Part shown: piece by piece, positions 7,612 through 15,001 of the stretch
How positions within the stretch are numbered: position 1 is the stretch's first letter
Layout of the letters: each line of letters starts with the position of its first letter
NCBI GenBank assembly: GCA_000436835.1
Contig: FR889161.1
Span: 255,628 to 283,557 of the forward strand
Reading direction: 5' to 3'
Origin: Eubacterium sp. CAG:251
GTDB taxonomy: Bacteria; Bacillota; Clostridia; Oscillospirales; Acutalibacteraceae
Length of the DNA stretch: 27,930 nt
Translations under genes and position numbers: made by a program
The notes under the pieces: generated by a model
What the model saw: the letters and a program-made list of their open reading frames with translations, nothing else
Told to the model about the DNA's origin: nothing
Database searches by the model: none

Positions 7612-7940
7612 ATAATTTTTTCTCCTAACTTAATACCGCCTATAAGGTGGAAGTGGAGATGCATAACGCTTTGACCTGCATCTTCACCGCAATTGTTGAT
7701 AATTCTATAAGAGTCAATTCCTTGGCTTTTTGCGATTTCAGGTATTTTTTCAAAAATATGAGCAACATATTTGCTATTTTCCTCATTAACACCGTTTGCA
7801 CAATCAATATGAACCTTAGGAACAATTACGATATGAACAGGAGCAACAGGATTAATATCTTTAAATGCAAGAATCATATCGTCCTCATACACCTTTGTTG
7901 AAGGAATTTTGCCGTCAATTATTTCACAAAACAAACACAT
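7608..7940 (-). CDS. HIT family nucleotide hydrolase (HinT-like)
   Basis: A compact 110-residue histidine-triad protein. The triad HLHFH (His94, His96, His98) is followed by LIGG, as in HinT phosphoramidases that remove the side group from AMP-linked compounds. The CxxC near the N-terminus (Cys2, Cys5) is the half zinc site common in bacterial HIT proteins. HinT is known elsewhere to hydrolyse aminoacyl-adenylates from tRNA synthetases, and here the gene lies 12 bases after alaS in the same direction. It overlaps the phosphoribosyltransferase gene by four bases. Family assignment is firm; the exact substrate is not. Confidence 0.93.
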   Translation of the reverse strand: MCLFCEIIDGKIPSTKVYEDDMILAFKDINPVAPVHIVIVPKVHIDCANGVNEENSKYVAHIFEKIPEIAKSQGIDSYRIINNCGEDAGQSVMHLHFHLIGGIKLGEKII

Positions 7941-7952
7941 AATTACACCCTC

Positions 7953-10583
7953 TTATTTAATTAATGATTTAACTGTTTGCTCAACAGCGGCTAAAGCGTC
8001 ATCAAGTTTAGATATATCCTTAGCGCCTGCCATAGCAGAATCCGGACGACCGCCGCCGCCACCGCCTGCAAGCTTAGCAATTTCACGAACAAGGTCGCCT
8101 GCCTTAACGCCCTTTGCAATAGCGTTCTTTCCGCAAACAGCAACAAGGTTAGCCTTATCGCCGTTTACACCTGCGATAAGAGCAACAACGTTATCTCCTT
8201 TATTCTTCAAATCATCTCCCATTGAACGAAGAGCGTCAGGAGTTGTACCTTCTATTTTTGCAATGTAAAGTTCAAGTCCATCAACGAGGGTAGGCTTCGA
8301 GAACATATCGGCACTCTTGAGCTTGGTTATCTCAGCATTAAGAGCCTGAATTTCTTTTTCCATTTCTTTATTATCACTTATAACTGCCTGTGTTCTCTCC
8401 ACAACCTCATTTTCACTTGTTTTAAGGATAGAAGCAACTGTTTTAACAGCCATTTCGTTAAGGTTGAGATAAGCAAGAGAGGCAAGTCCGGTATAAGCTG
8501 TAATTCTTCTTACACCTGCGGCAACAGAAGCCTCTGAAACGATTTTGAACAAACCGATTTCGCCGCTGTTTGCAACGTGAGTACCGCCGCAAAATTCTGT
8601 TGAAAAATCGCCGGCTTTAACAACTCTTACAATATCGCCATATTTTTCACCAAAGAGCATCATAGCGCCCATTTTCTTAGCTTCTTCAATAGGCATTTCC
8701 TGCATAGTAACACTTGAAGCGGAAAGGATAAATTTATTAACAAGCATTTCGACTTTGGCAATTTCCTGCGTTGTCATAGGATTGAAATGAGTAAAGTCAA
8801 ATCTAACCTCGGTTTCATTAACAAGCTGACCGGCCTGTTCAACATGAGTACCGAGAACCTGACGAAGCGCAGCCTGGAGAAGATGAGCAGCAGTATGATT
8901 GCGCATAATTGACTTTCTTCTTGCAGCGTTAATACTTGCAAATACGCTGTCGCCAACGCTGATAATTCCTCGTGAAACCTCACCCTTATGAAGATAAACA
9001 CTATCAGCATTCTTAGCAGTATCGGCAACGATAAATGCATTGTCCTCGCCATTTTTGATAACACCGCTGTCGCCAACCTGACCGCCCGATTGAGCATAGA
9101 AAGGAGTTTTATCAAGCACAACAGTACCGCTTTCGCCTGCGCCAAGCATATCAACAAGGTCGCCGTCGGCATTAACAATAGCTAAAATCTTAGCATCGCA
9201 ATCAAAATCGGTATATCCGACAAATTCAGTCTTATTGGCATCAATTTTAACCGAATTACCCTTCCAAGCGTCTGCGCCTGCATCTTTACGAGCGGCACGT
9301 GCAGTTGCCTTTTGAGCGGCAAGAAGTGCATTAAACTTGTCCTCATCAACAGTAATGCCCTTTTCTTCAAGAATATCCTTAGTTAAATCAAGAGGGAAAC
9401 CGTAAGTATCGTTAAGTTTAAATGCGTCCTCACCCGAGAATACATTGCCATCAAGCTTATTAATATATTCATCAAGCATAGCAAGACCTGCATCAATAGT
9501 TTTACCAAATGAATCTTCCTCGGCACGGATAACCTTGGTAATAAGTTCTGCTTTATCAGCAAGCTCAGGGTAAGCTACGTGATTCTCATGAATAACGGTG
9601 TCGCATACCTTATAAAGAAAAGGTTCATTTACACCTAAAAGTCTGCCGTGACGGCAAGCACGTCTGATAAGGCGGCGAAGAACATAACCTCTACCGTTAT
9701 TTGACGGGATAACACCGTCGCCAATCATAAACGTTGCAGAACGAACGTGGTCTGTAATAATACGAAGCGAAACGTCTTTTTTAGCATCTTCATGATACTT
9801 AGCGCCTGATATTTCGCTGATTTTTTTCATAATATTTTGAACTGTATCAACCTCAAAAATATTATCTACGCCCTGCATAATGCAAGCAAGTCTTTCAAGA
9901 CCCATACCTGTATCAATATTTTTTTGAACAAGTTCTGTATAATTACCATTGCCGTCATTGTTAAACTGACTGAATACGTTGTTCCAAAATTCAACATATC
10001 TGTCACATTCACAGCCCGGTCCGCAATCGGGAGAACCGCAGCCGTACTTTTCGCCACGGTCAAAATAAATTTCCGAGCATGGACCGCACGGACCTGAGCC
10101 GTGCTCCCAAAAGTTGTCAGCCTTGCCTAAACGGACAATATGCGATGCATCAACACCGTTTTGCTTAGTCCAAATATCAAAAGCCTCATCATCATTTTCA
10201 TAAATAGTTACATAAAGCTTGTCAACAGGCATTTCAAGAACTTTGGTACAAAATTCCCAAGCCCATGCAGTAGCTTCCTTTTTAAAATAGTCACCGAAAG
10301 AGAAGTTACCGAGCATTTCAAAAAATGTTCCGTGACGGTCAGTCTTACCAACCTCCTCAATATCGGGAGTACGAATACATTTTTGGCAAGTTGTAACACG
10401 ATTTCGAGGAGGTGTAATTTCACCTGTAAAATACTTTTTCATAGGCGCCATACCCGAATTGATAAGAAGCAAGCTGTTATCATTATTCGGAATAAGTGAG
10501 AAGCTTGGGAGCCTTAAATGACCCTTGCTTTCAAAAAATGAGAGATATTTTTCTCTCAAATCGTTTAATGAAGTCCATTCCAT
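7953..10583 (-). CDS. alaS: Alanyl-tRNA synthetase
   Basis: A full-length 876-residue AlaRS that charges tRNA-Ala. The class II catalytic core occupies the first 250 or so residues (TPDIEEVGKTDRHGTFFEMLGN in two parts, then GSGPCGPCSEIYFDRG). The editing domain has its zinc site at His563 and His567 (HTAAHLL) and Cys665 and His669 (CGGTH). The C-terminal domain has the glycine run before RPDSAMAGAK, normal for the family. The ribosome binding site is GAGG. The 137-base gap upstream is largely the ydbC terminator and AT-rich sequence. It is too short for, and lacks the motifs of, a T-box leader. This is the first gene of the run to lepB. Confidence 0.97.
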   Translation of the reverse strand: MEWTSLNDLREKYLSFFESKGHLRLPSFSLIPNNDNSLLLINSGMAPMKKYFTGEITPPRNRVTTCQKCIRTPDIEEVGKTDRHGTFFEMLGNFSFGDYFKKEATAWAWEFCTKVLEMPVDKLYVTIYENDDEAFDIWTKQNGVDASHIVRLGKADNFWEHGSGPCGPCSEIYFDRGEKYGCGSPDCGPGCECDRYVEFWNNVFSQFNNDGNGNYTELVQKNIDTGMGLERLACIMQGVDNIFEVDTVQNIMKKISEISGAKYHEDAKKDVSLRIITDHVRSATFMIGDGVIPSNNGRGYVLRRLIRRACRHGRLLGVNEPFLYKVCDTVIHENHVAYPELADKAELITKVIRAEEDSFGKTIDAGLAMLDEYINKLDGNVFSGEDAFKLNDTYGFPLDLTKDILEEKGITVDEDKFNALLAAQKATARAARKDAGADAWKGNSVKIDANKTEFVGYTDFDCDAKILAIVNADGDLVDMLGAGESGTVVLDKTPFYAQSGGQVGDSGVIKNGEDNAFIVADTAKNADSVYLHKGEVSRGIISVGDSVFASINAARRKSIMRNHTAAHLLQAALRQVLGTHVEQAGQLVNETEVRFDFTHFNPMTTQEIAKVEMLVNKFILSASSVTMQEMPIEEAKKMGAMMLFGEKYGDIVRVVKAGDFSTEFCGGTHVANSGEIGLFKIVSEASVAAGVRRITAYTGLASLAYLNLNEMAVKTVASILKTSENEVVERTQAVISDNKEMEKEIQALNAEITKLKSADMFSKPTLVDGLELYIAKIEGTTPDALRSMGDDLKNKGDNVVALIAGVNGDKANLVAVCGKNAIAKGVKAGDLVREIAKLAGGGGGGRPDSAMAGAKDISKLDDALAAVEQTVKSLIK

Positions 10584-10682
10584 AATTATAATTACCTCAA
10601 TTTTAATATATCTATCATATCAAATTTAATAAATAAATCTGTTAATAACACAAAAAACAAAACTCTCTTAACAAAATTTCAA

Positions 10683-10706
10683 GGGCAACAAACTTTCTTG
10701 TTGCCC
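10683..10706 (-). terminator. Intrinsic terminator after ydbC
   Basis: GGGCAACAA and its complement TTGTTGCCC enclose a 6-base loop, starting 14 bases past the ydbC stop on the minus strand. The following minus-strand sequence TTGAAATTTTG is only moderately T-rich, so termination is probable but perhaps not complete. Confidence 0.75.
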
Positions 10707-10720
10707 CTAAATATTTAATC

Positions 10721-10936
10721 TTAGAGATTTTCAACGAGCTTTGTAAGCTCTTTAATTTCATCAACAGTGAAAGTAAGACCCTTGCTCATTTTTGAATGGT
10801 CAGGTGACCAATCACGAACATCAATCTTAGGCTCACGTCCGTTCCAAGAAATCATATTAACTTCTCTTGTCCAACCACGTGCTGTTTCTGAAATAACACC
10901 GAGATGCTCAGTGATTTCATACTTAATTTCAGGCAT
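10721..10936 (-). CDS. ydbC: YdbC/PC4-like single-strand nucleic-acid-binding protein
   Basis: A 71-residue protein of the bacterial PC4 (transcription coactivator p15) family typified by Lactococcus YdbC. Family members form a dimer of curved beta sheets that binds single-stranded DNA. The pattern GWTREVNMISWNG, then KIDVRDWSPDHSKMSKG, then a final helix (residues 57-70) matches that family closely. The AGGAGG ribosome binding site before the ATG is strong. It lies 46 bases downstream of ackA in the same direction with no hairpin between, so it may be read from the ackA promoter; a TATAAAAT string in the gap could also start it. A terminator follows. Confidence 0.85.
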   Translation of the reverse strand: MPEIKYEITEHLGVISETARGWTREVNMISWNGREPKIDVRDWSPDHSKMSKGLTFTVDEIKELTKLVENL

Positions 10937-10982
10937 TTCATTTCCTCCTTTTTTATTTTATATCAATATATAATTTACTTAA

Positions 10983-12203
10983 TTATTTAAGATTTTTAAC
11001 AATTTCCTGAGTATCACGGGCGATTGTAAGTTCTTCGTCCGTAGCAAGAATAAATACTCTTACTTTATCGTCAGGTTCTGTAAGTTCAGCCTCCGCACCC
11101 TTAACTGTTGCTTGGTTGAGAGCTTCATTAATATGTACGCCCATATAACCGAAGTATGAACAAATCTTTGAACGAAGCCAAAAGCCGTTTTCGCCGATAC
11201 CGCCGGTAAATACAATAGCGTCAACACCGTTCATTGCTGCAATATAAGAACCGATATATTTAGCAATTTCATAAGCTTGCATTTCATGAGCAAGAATAGC
11301 CCTTTCGTTGCCTGCATTCTGAGCCGCACAAATATCTCTGTCATCAGATGAAATACCTGAAATAGCATTTACACCGGACTGCTTATTAAGAATGTTATCC
11401 ATTTCATCAGGTGTAAGGTTAAGCTTTTTCATGATGAAGGTAACAACAGACGGGTCAACTCCGCCCGAACGTGTGCCCATCATAAATCCGTCAAGAGGAG
11501 TAAATCCCATTGATGTATCAACAACCTTACCGTGGTCAACAGCAGCAACAGATGAGCCATTGCCAAGGTGACATGTAATAATCTTAAGGTCCTTAATATT
11601 TTTGCCCATCTTTTCAGCTACTCTGTGAGAAACGAACTTATGAGACGTGCCGTGGAAACCGTAGCGGCGAACAGCATATTTTTCATAATATTCGTAAGGA
11701 ACAGCATACATATATGCCTTTGGCGGCATAGTACTGTGGAACGATGTATCAAAAACAAATACCTGAGGAACATCAGGACCTACAACTTCAAGGCAAGCCC
11801 TGTAGCCCATAAGATGAGCCGGATTGTGAAGAGGAGCAAGAGGAGCAAGTTCTTCAACATCCTTAACAACCTTTTCTGTAACGAGAACACTCTTAGTATA
11901 TCTATCGCCGCCCTGTACTATTCTGTGACCTATAGCGTCGATTTCGCTAAATGAATCAATAACCTTATGTTCACCCTCTGAAAGAATATACTTAACCTCA
12001 TTAAATGCAGCTACATGGTCTTTAAGTTCTTTATCATAAGTGAACTTATCATCGCCGACTTTAACGATAACATTTTCCTCTCCGCCGTTGATTTTAAGAC
12101 CTATTCTCTCAATTGAACCTTTACAAAGAACAGACTCATCTTTCATATCAAGAAGCTGATATTTAAGTGAGGAGCTGCCACAGTTAATAACAAGAATTTT
12201 CAA
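10983..12203 (-). CDS. ackA: Acetate kinase
   Basis: A 406-residue acetate kinase that makes ATP from acetyl phosphate during fermentation, releasing acetate. The ASKHA signatures are all present: NCGSSSLKYQLLD at the N-terminus, GHRIVQGGD, YGFHGTSHK, LGNGSS, the mid segment GTRSGGVDPSV and FTGGIGENG. The start is TTG at 12203, supported by GGAGG 7 bases upstream, since no ATG lies in a suitable position. The usual partner pta (phosphotransacetylase) is not adjacent and must be elsewhere if present. The gene is divergent to tmcAL and probably shares transcription with ydbC. Confidence 0.97.
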   Translation of the reverse strand: MKILVINCGSSSLKYQLLDMKDESVLCKGSIERIGLKINGGEENVIVKVGDDKFTYDKELKDHVAAFNEVKYILSEGEHKVIDSFSEIDAIGHRIVQGGDRYTKSVLVTEKVVKDVEELAPLAPLHNPAHLMGYRACLEVVGPDVPQVFVFDTSFHSTMPPKAYMYAVPYEYYEKYAVRRYGFHGTSHKFVSHRVAEKMGKNIKDLKIITCHLGNGSSVAAVDHGKVVDTSMGFTPLDGFMMGTRSGGVDPSVVTFIMKKLNLTPDEMDNILNKQSGVNAISGISSDDRDICAAQNAGNERAILAHEMQAYEIAKYIGSYIAAMNGVDAIVFTGGIGENGFWLRSKICSYFGYMGVHINEALNQATVKGAEAELTEPDDKVRVFILATDEELTIARDTQEIVKNLK

Positions 12204-12244
12204 AATATTGCCTCCACATATTGAATTTAAAATAATAATTTAGT

Positions 12245-12277
12245 ATTATAATAATATAGATTATATATTATTGTCAA
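12245..12277 (-). promoter_or_regulatory. Probable ackA promoter
   Basis: A perfect minus-strand TTGACA lies at 12272-12277. Several AT-rich -10 candidates follow: TATTAT at a 15-base, TTATTA at a 17-base and TATAAT at a 21-base spacer. The exact -10 cannot be chosen. The -35 lies inside an inverted repeat. Confidence 0.55.
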
Positions 12278-12283
12278 GGACAA
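12271..12283. repeat. Inverted repeat over the ackA -35 box
   Basis: TTGTC, three bases, GACAA. The repeat sits on the ackA -35 and within the 113-base ackA/tmcAL gap. The flanks (ATTA and AATAAT) continue the symmetry with a small offset. A perfect 14-bp palindrome AAAATAATTATTTT follows at 12282-12295. Either could be an operator; no regulator is suggested by the window. Confidence 0.35.
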
Positions 12284-12316
12284 AATAATTATTTTTTAAT
12301 AATTTGGTGAAATTTT

Positions 12317-13378
12317 ATGAATACAGGCATAATTTGCGAATTTAATCCCTTTCATTCAGGGCACAAATATCTTATTGACAGCATTAAAAGTGACGGTGCT
12401 GTCATTTGTGTTATGAGCGGAAATTTTGTTCAAAGGGGTGAATTTGCGATTTATGATAAGTTTAAAAGATGCGGCAAGGCTCTTGAAAATGGGGCAGATA
12501 TTGTAATTGAGCTTCCCTGTGTATATTCCCTGATGTCTGCCGAAGGATTTGCAAACGCTGGAGTTACATTGCTTGAAAAGGCAGGGATAGTTGACGAAAT
12601 TGCATTCGGTACGGAATGTGACGATATAAACAAATTAAAAGAAACAGCTAAAAAGATTGACGAAAGTCACGAACTTATAAAGGCTGAAATGAAAAAGGGT
12701 TTGTCGTACCCTGTTGCAAGAAAAAATGTTATCGGCGATGACTTGCTTGACACACCTAATAACATTTTAGCAATTGAATATTTAAGGCATACTTCTCTGC
12801 CTGCAAAAGCCGTTCGACGCATTGGCAAAGGGCACGATACAAACGACGAATTATACAGTGCCTCGGCAATAAGAAAAAAGCTTAATCAAGACGAAATATG
12901 CACAATAAAAAACTGCGAAAAAGCAATTTTGGCAAGGCTTAGGGCAATGAGTAGTGAAGATTTTGCTCAAATTGAGGACGTAAACGAAGGGCTTGAAAAC
13001 AGGATTTATAACGCAGTAAGGCAAAGCACAAGTGTTGAAGACATATACAAGCTTATAAAAACAAAAAGATACACCCTTTCACGAATCAGGCGTATCATTT
13101 TAAAAGCATATTTAGGAATAACAAAAGAATATTCCTTTGACGTGCCATACATTCGCATTTTAGGCTTTAATTCAAGAGGCAAGGAATTATTACCAAATTT
13201 AAAGAAAAACGCAAAATTGCCGATTATAAGCAAATACAGCGATATTCAAAGGCTTGACAATAACGGCAAAAAGCTTTTTGAACTTGAATGCAGATGCACG
13301 GACTTATATAATTTAGGATATAAAAATCCCCTGCCCTGCGGTACAGAGCAGAGGAGCAAAATAATAATTAAAGATTAG
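12317..13378 (+). CDS. tmcAL: tRNA(Met) cytidine acetate ligase
   Basis: A 353-residue TmcAL (YlbM) protein. In this family the enzyme activates acetate with ATP and makes N4-acetylcytidine at the wobble base of elongator tRNA-Met. The nucleotidyltransferase HxGH motif appears as HSGH (13-16) within CEFNPFHSGH. GNFVQRGEFAIYDK (35-48) and YSASAIRKKL are the other family signatures. It is shorter than the Bacillus protein (about 415), mostly toward the C-terminus, with no sign of truncation of the catalytic part. The ribosome binding site is a modest GGTGA. It is divergent to ackA, fitting its use of acetate, and its 3' end overlaps rnmV by 11 bases. Confidence 0.92.
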   Translation: MNTGIICEFNPFHSGHKYLIDSIKSDGAVICVMSGNFVQRGEFAIYDKFKRCGKALENGADIVIELPCVYSLMSAEGFANAGVTLLEKAGIVDEIAFGTECDDINKLKETAKKIDESHELIKAEMKKGLSYPVARKNVIGDDLLDTPNNILAIEYLRHTSLPAKAVRRIGKGHDTNDELYSASAIRKKLNQDEICTIKNCEKAILARLRAMSSEDFAQIEDVNEGLENRIYNAVRQSTSVEDIYKLIKTKRYTLSRIRRIILKAYLGITKEYSFDVPYIRILGFNSRGKELLPNLKKNAKLPIISKYSDIQRLDNNGKKLFELECRCTDLYNLGYKNPLPCGTEQRSKIIIKD

Positions 13379-13958
13379 TAAAAAGATTATCACAATATTT
13401 ATAAAACTCATCTTTAGTCATTGAAGAATTAATATACGAAATTAAAGAAGAAGTAGAGAGAAACTCCGGTAAATCAAGAGATTTGAGGAGTTTCTTTTTA
13501 TTTTGTTTAGCATTAGGCGTGCCGCTGAGTTCAAGAGTAAACATATCAACACTTGTTAAAGGGTTATTAATCACAATCGGCTGAGAGCTGATATTTGCCT
13601 TTTTAAAAAGTTCAAGAAGAATGTCATCGTTAATTCCCTCTACGCCTATTTTGCCCTCCTTAGACGGTTCTTTTTTACGTTTTTCCTTACCGTATATATC
13701 CGGAATATATATATGTTTAATTTTATCTTTAGGGATAACGGAAGAAAGATAGTTTCTTATTTGAAAGCCGCTGTGGTCGGAATCGGTAATAACAATTAAA
13801 CCACGCTCGTTTGCAAGTTTTTTAATAAATGCGAGCTTCTTCTTATCTTTATAAACCGAAAAGCCGTTCGTTTCGATAATCAGAGCATCAAGCAAATTTG
13901 AAAGCTTGATTTTATCATATTTTCCCTCAACAATAACGGCCTCTTTAACCTTAAGCAT
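13368..13958 (-). CDS. rnmV: Ribonuclease M5 (5S rRNA maturation)
   Basis: A 196-residue protein with an N-terminal TOPRIM domain: Glu11 in IVEGKYDK, and Asp59 and Asp61 in ITDSDHSGFQIRNYL. The C-terminal half, about residues 110-190, matches the small extra domain found in Clostridia-type RNase M5. The enzyme cuts the 5S rRNA precursor, usually with ribosomal protein L18. Its start overlaps the end of holA by 8 bases, with GGAG upstream inside holA, so it is the last gene of the lacZ-comEC-holA-rnmV run. A small DnaG-like primase is the alternative for TOPRIM proteins, but size and layout favour RNase M5. It ends inside tmcAL, and no intrinsic terminator is visible. Confidence 0.9.
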   Translation of the reverse strand: MLKVKEAVIVEGKYDKIKLSNLLDALIIETNGFSVYKDKKKLAFIKKLANERGLIVITDSDHSGFQIRNYLSSVIPKDKIKHIYIPDIYGKEKRKKEPSKEGKIGVEGINDDILLELFKKANISSQPIVINNPLTSVDMFTLELSGTPNAKQNKKKLLKSLDLPEFLSTSSLISYINSSMTKDEFYKYCDNLFTNL

Positions 13959-14997
13959 ACTTAACTCCTCTTGCAGTCAGAATAAGCTTGATTATAAGTT
14001 CCTCTAATAGTAGTTTTTTATCAACAGCCGTGCTTTTCAATTTCACGTCTGTTTTTGAAATTTCGTCAAGAGATGTGCGAAGCTGTTCAAGTGAAAGATT
14101 GGCGCAGTCACGGGTAGCGTTTCTAAGTGCAAATTCCCTGCCTCTGTAATTATAGTATTTGGCAACATCGTCAAATCCGAATCCTGCACTTTTTGCGCAC
14201 TTCACTCTATACATATCAACATAGACACCGCTAATTGCAGAAAGAATGATTATAGGCTCCTCCTTCATTTCAAAAAGAACATTTAAAACATCATAAGCCA
14301 TGCCCGACTTTCCTGCAACAACATACTTTGACAAATCGTAAATACGGGCTTGCAGGCATTTTGTTGCCATATTGTCAATAATTTCCTTTGTTATTTCCCC
14401 GCCCTTAGCATAATAAGAAAGTTTATCAAGCTCGTTGAGCAGAATTTTCATATCATTGCCTGAAATAGATATAAGATATTTTGCCGTATCGTTTGACAAA
14501 ACAGCGCCTCGTTTTTTCGCACCGCTTACAAGAAGTTTGGCAACATCGTTTTCACTCCTTTTTTGAAGTTCAACACAGTCGCCCGCCTTTTCAAATGCTT
14601 TAATAACCTTTTTAAATTTAGCGCTTTTAACGTCCGGCTCTATTGCATCAAACCAAAACACAAAAACGGTAGTATCGGGAGCGTCTTTTAAATATTCTTC
14701 AAGAAGTTTAATATCATTCGCCGATTTTTCAATAGGATAATCCTTAACCATTACAAAATTATATTCGCTCATCATAGGAAGCATTTGAGCATCCTTTAAT
14801 ATATCGTCAAGTTCGGTATCCTTGCCGTCAAAATAATGGAAATTAAACGCTTCAAAAGTTTTATCAACTATTTTATTTTTAAGTTCACTTGCATAATATT
14901 CCTTTAAATAACTTTCCTCGCCGTAAAGAAGATAAGCGTTTTTAAAATCGCCTGATTTAATTTCCTTTTTAAGTTCACTTTCATTAATTTTAGGCAA
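13951..14997 (-). CDS. holA: DNA polymerase III subunit delta
   Basis: A 348-residue delta subunit of the clamp loader, which opens the sliding clamp at the replication fork. The N-terminus has the typical YLLYGEESYLKEYYASEL segment in place of a Walker A site. The middle holds the VFVFWFDA strand and LQKRSENDVAKLL. The C-terminal collar domain contains LSLEQLRTSLDEISKTD followed by LLLEELIIKL. Length matches the family (about 340). The start is TTG at 14997; AGGAAG lies inside the last codons of comEC, and only four bases separate the two genes. In many Firmicutes holA follows comEC, so the order is normal. Confidence 0.95.
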   Translation of the reverse strand: MPKINESELKKEIKSGDFKNAYLLYGEESYLKEYYASELKNKIVDKTFEAFNFHYFDGKDTELDDILKDAQMLPMMSEYNFVMVKDYPIEKSANDIKLLEEYLKDAPDTTVFVFWFDAIEPDVKSAKFKKVIKAFEKAGDCVELQKRSENDVAKLLVSGAKKRGAVLSNDTAKYLISISGNDMKILLNELDKLSYYAKGGEITKEIIDNMATKCLQARIYDLSKYVVAGKSGMAYDVLNVLFEMKEEPIIILSAISGVYVDMYRVKCAKSAGFGFDDVAKYYNYRGREFALRNATRDCANLSLEQLRTSLDEISKTDVKLKSTAVDKKLLLEELIIKLILTARGVKYA

Positions 14998-15001
14998 AAC
15001 A

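Noticed and set aside
7909..8268. Plus-strand open frame of 119 codons opposite the alaS end
   Set aside because: Its Pro-rich stretch is just the complement of the Gly run of AlaRS. No ribosome binding site or family likeness.
10584..10720. A T-box leader before alaS
   Set aside because: The gap is about 137 bases, contains the ydbC terminator, and shows neither the T-box sequence nor a specifier stem.
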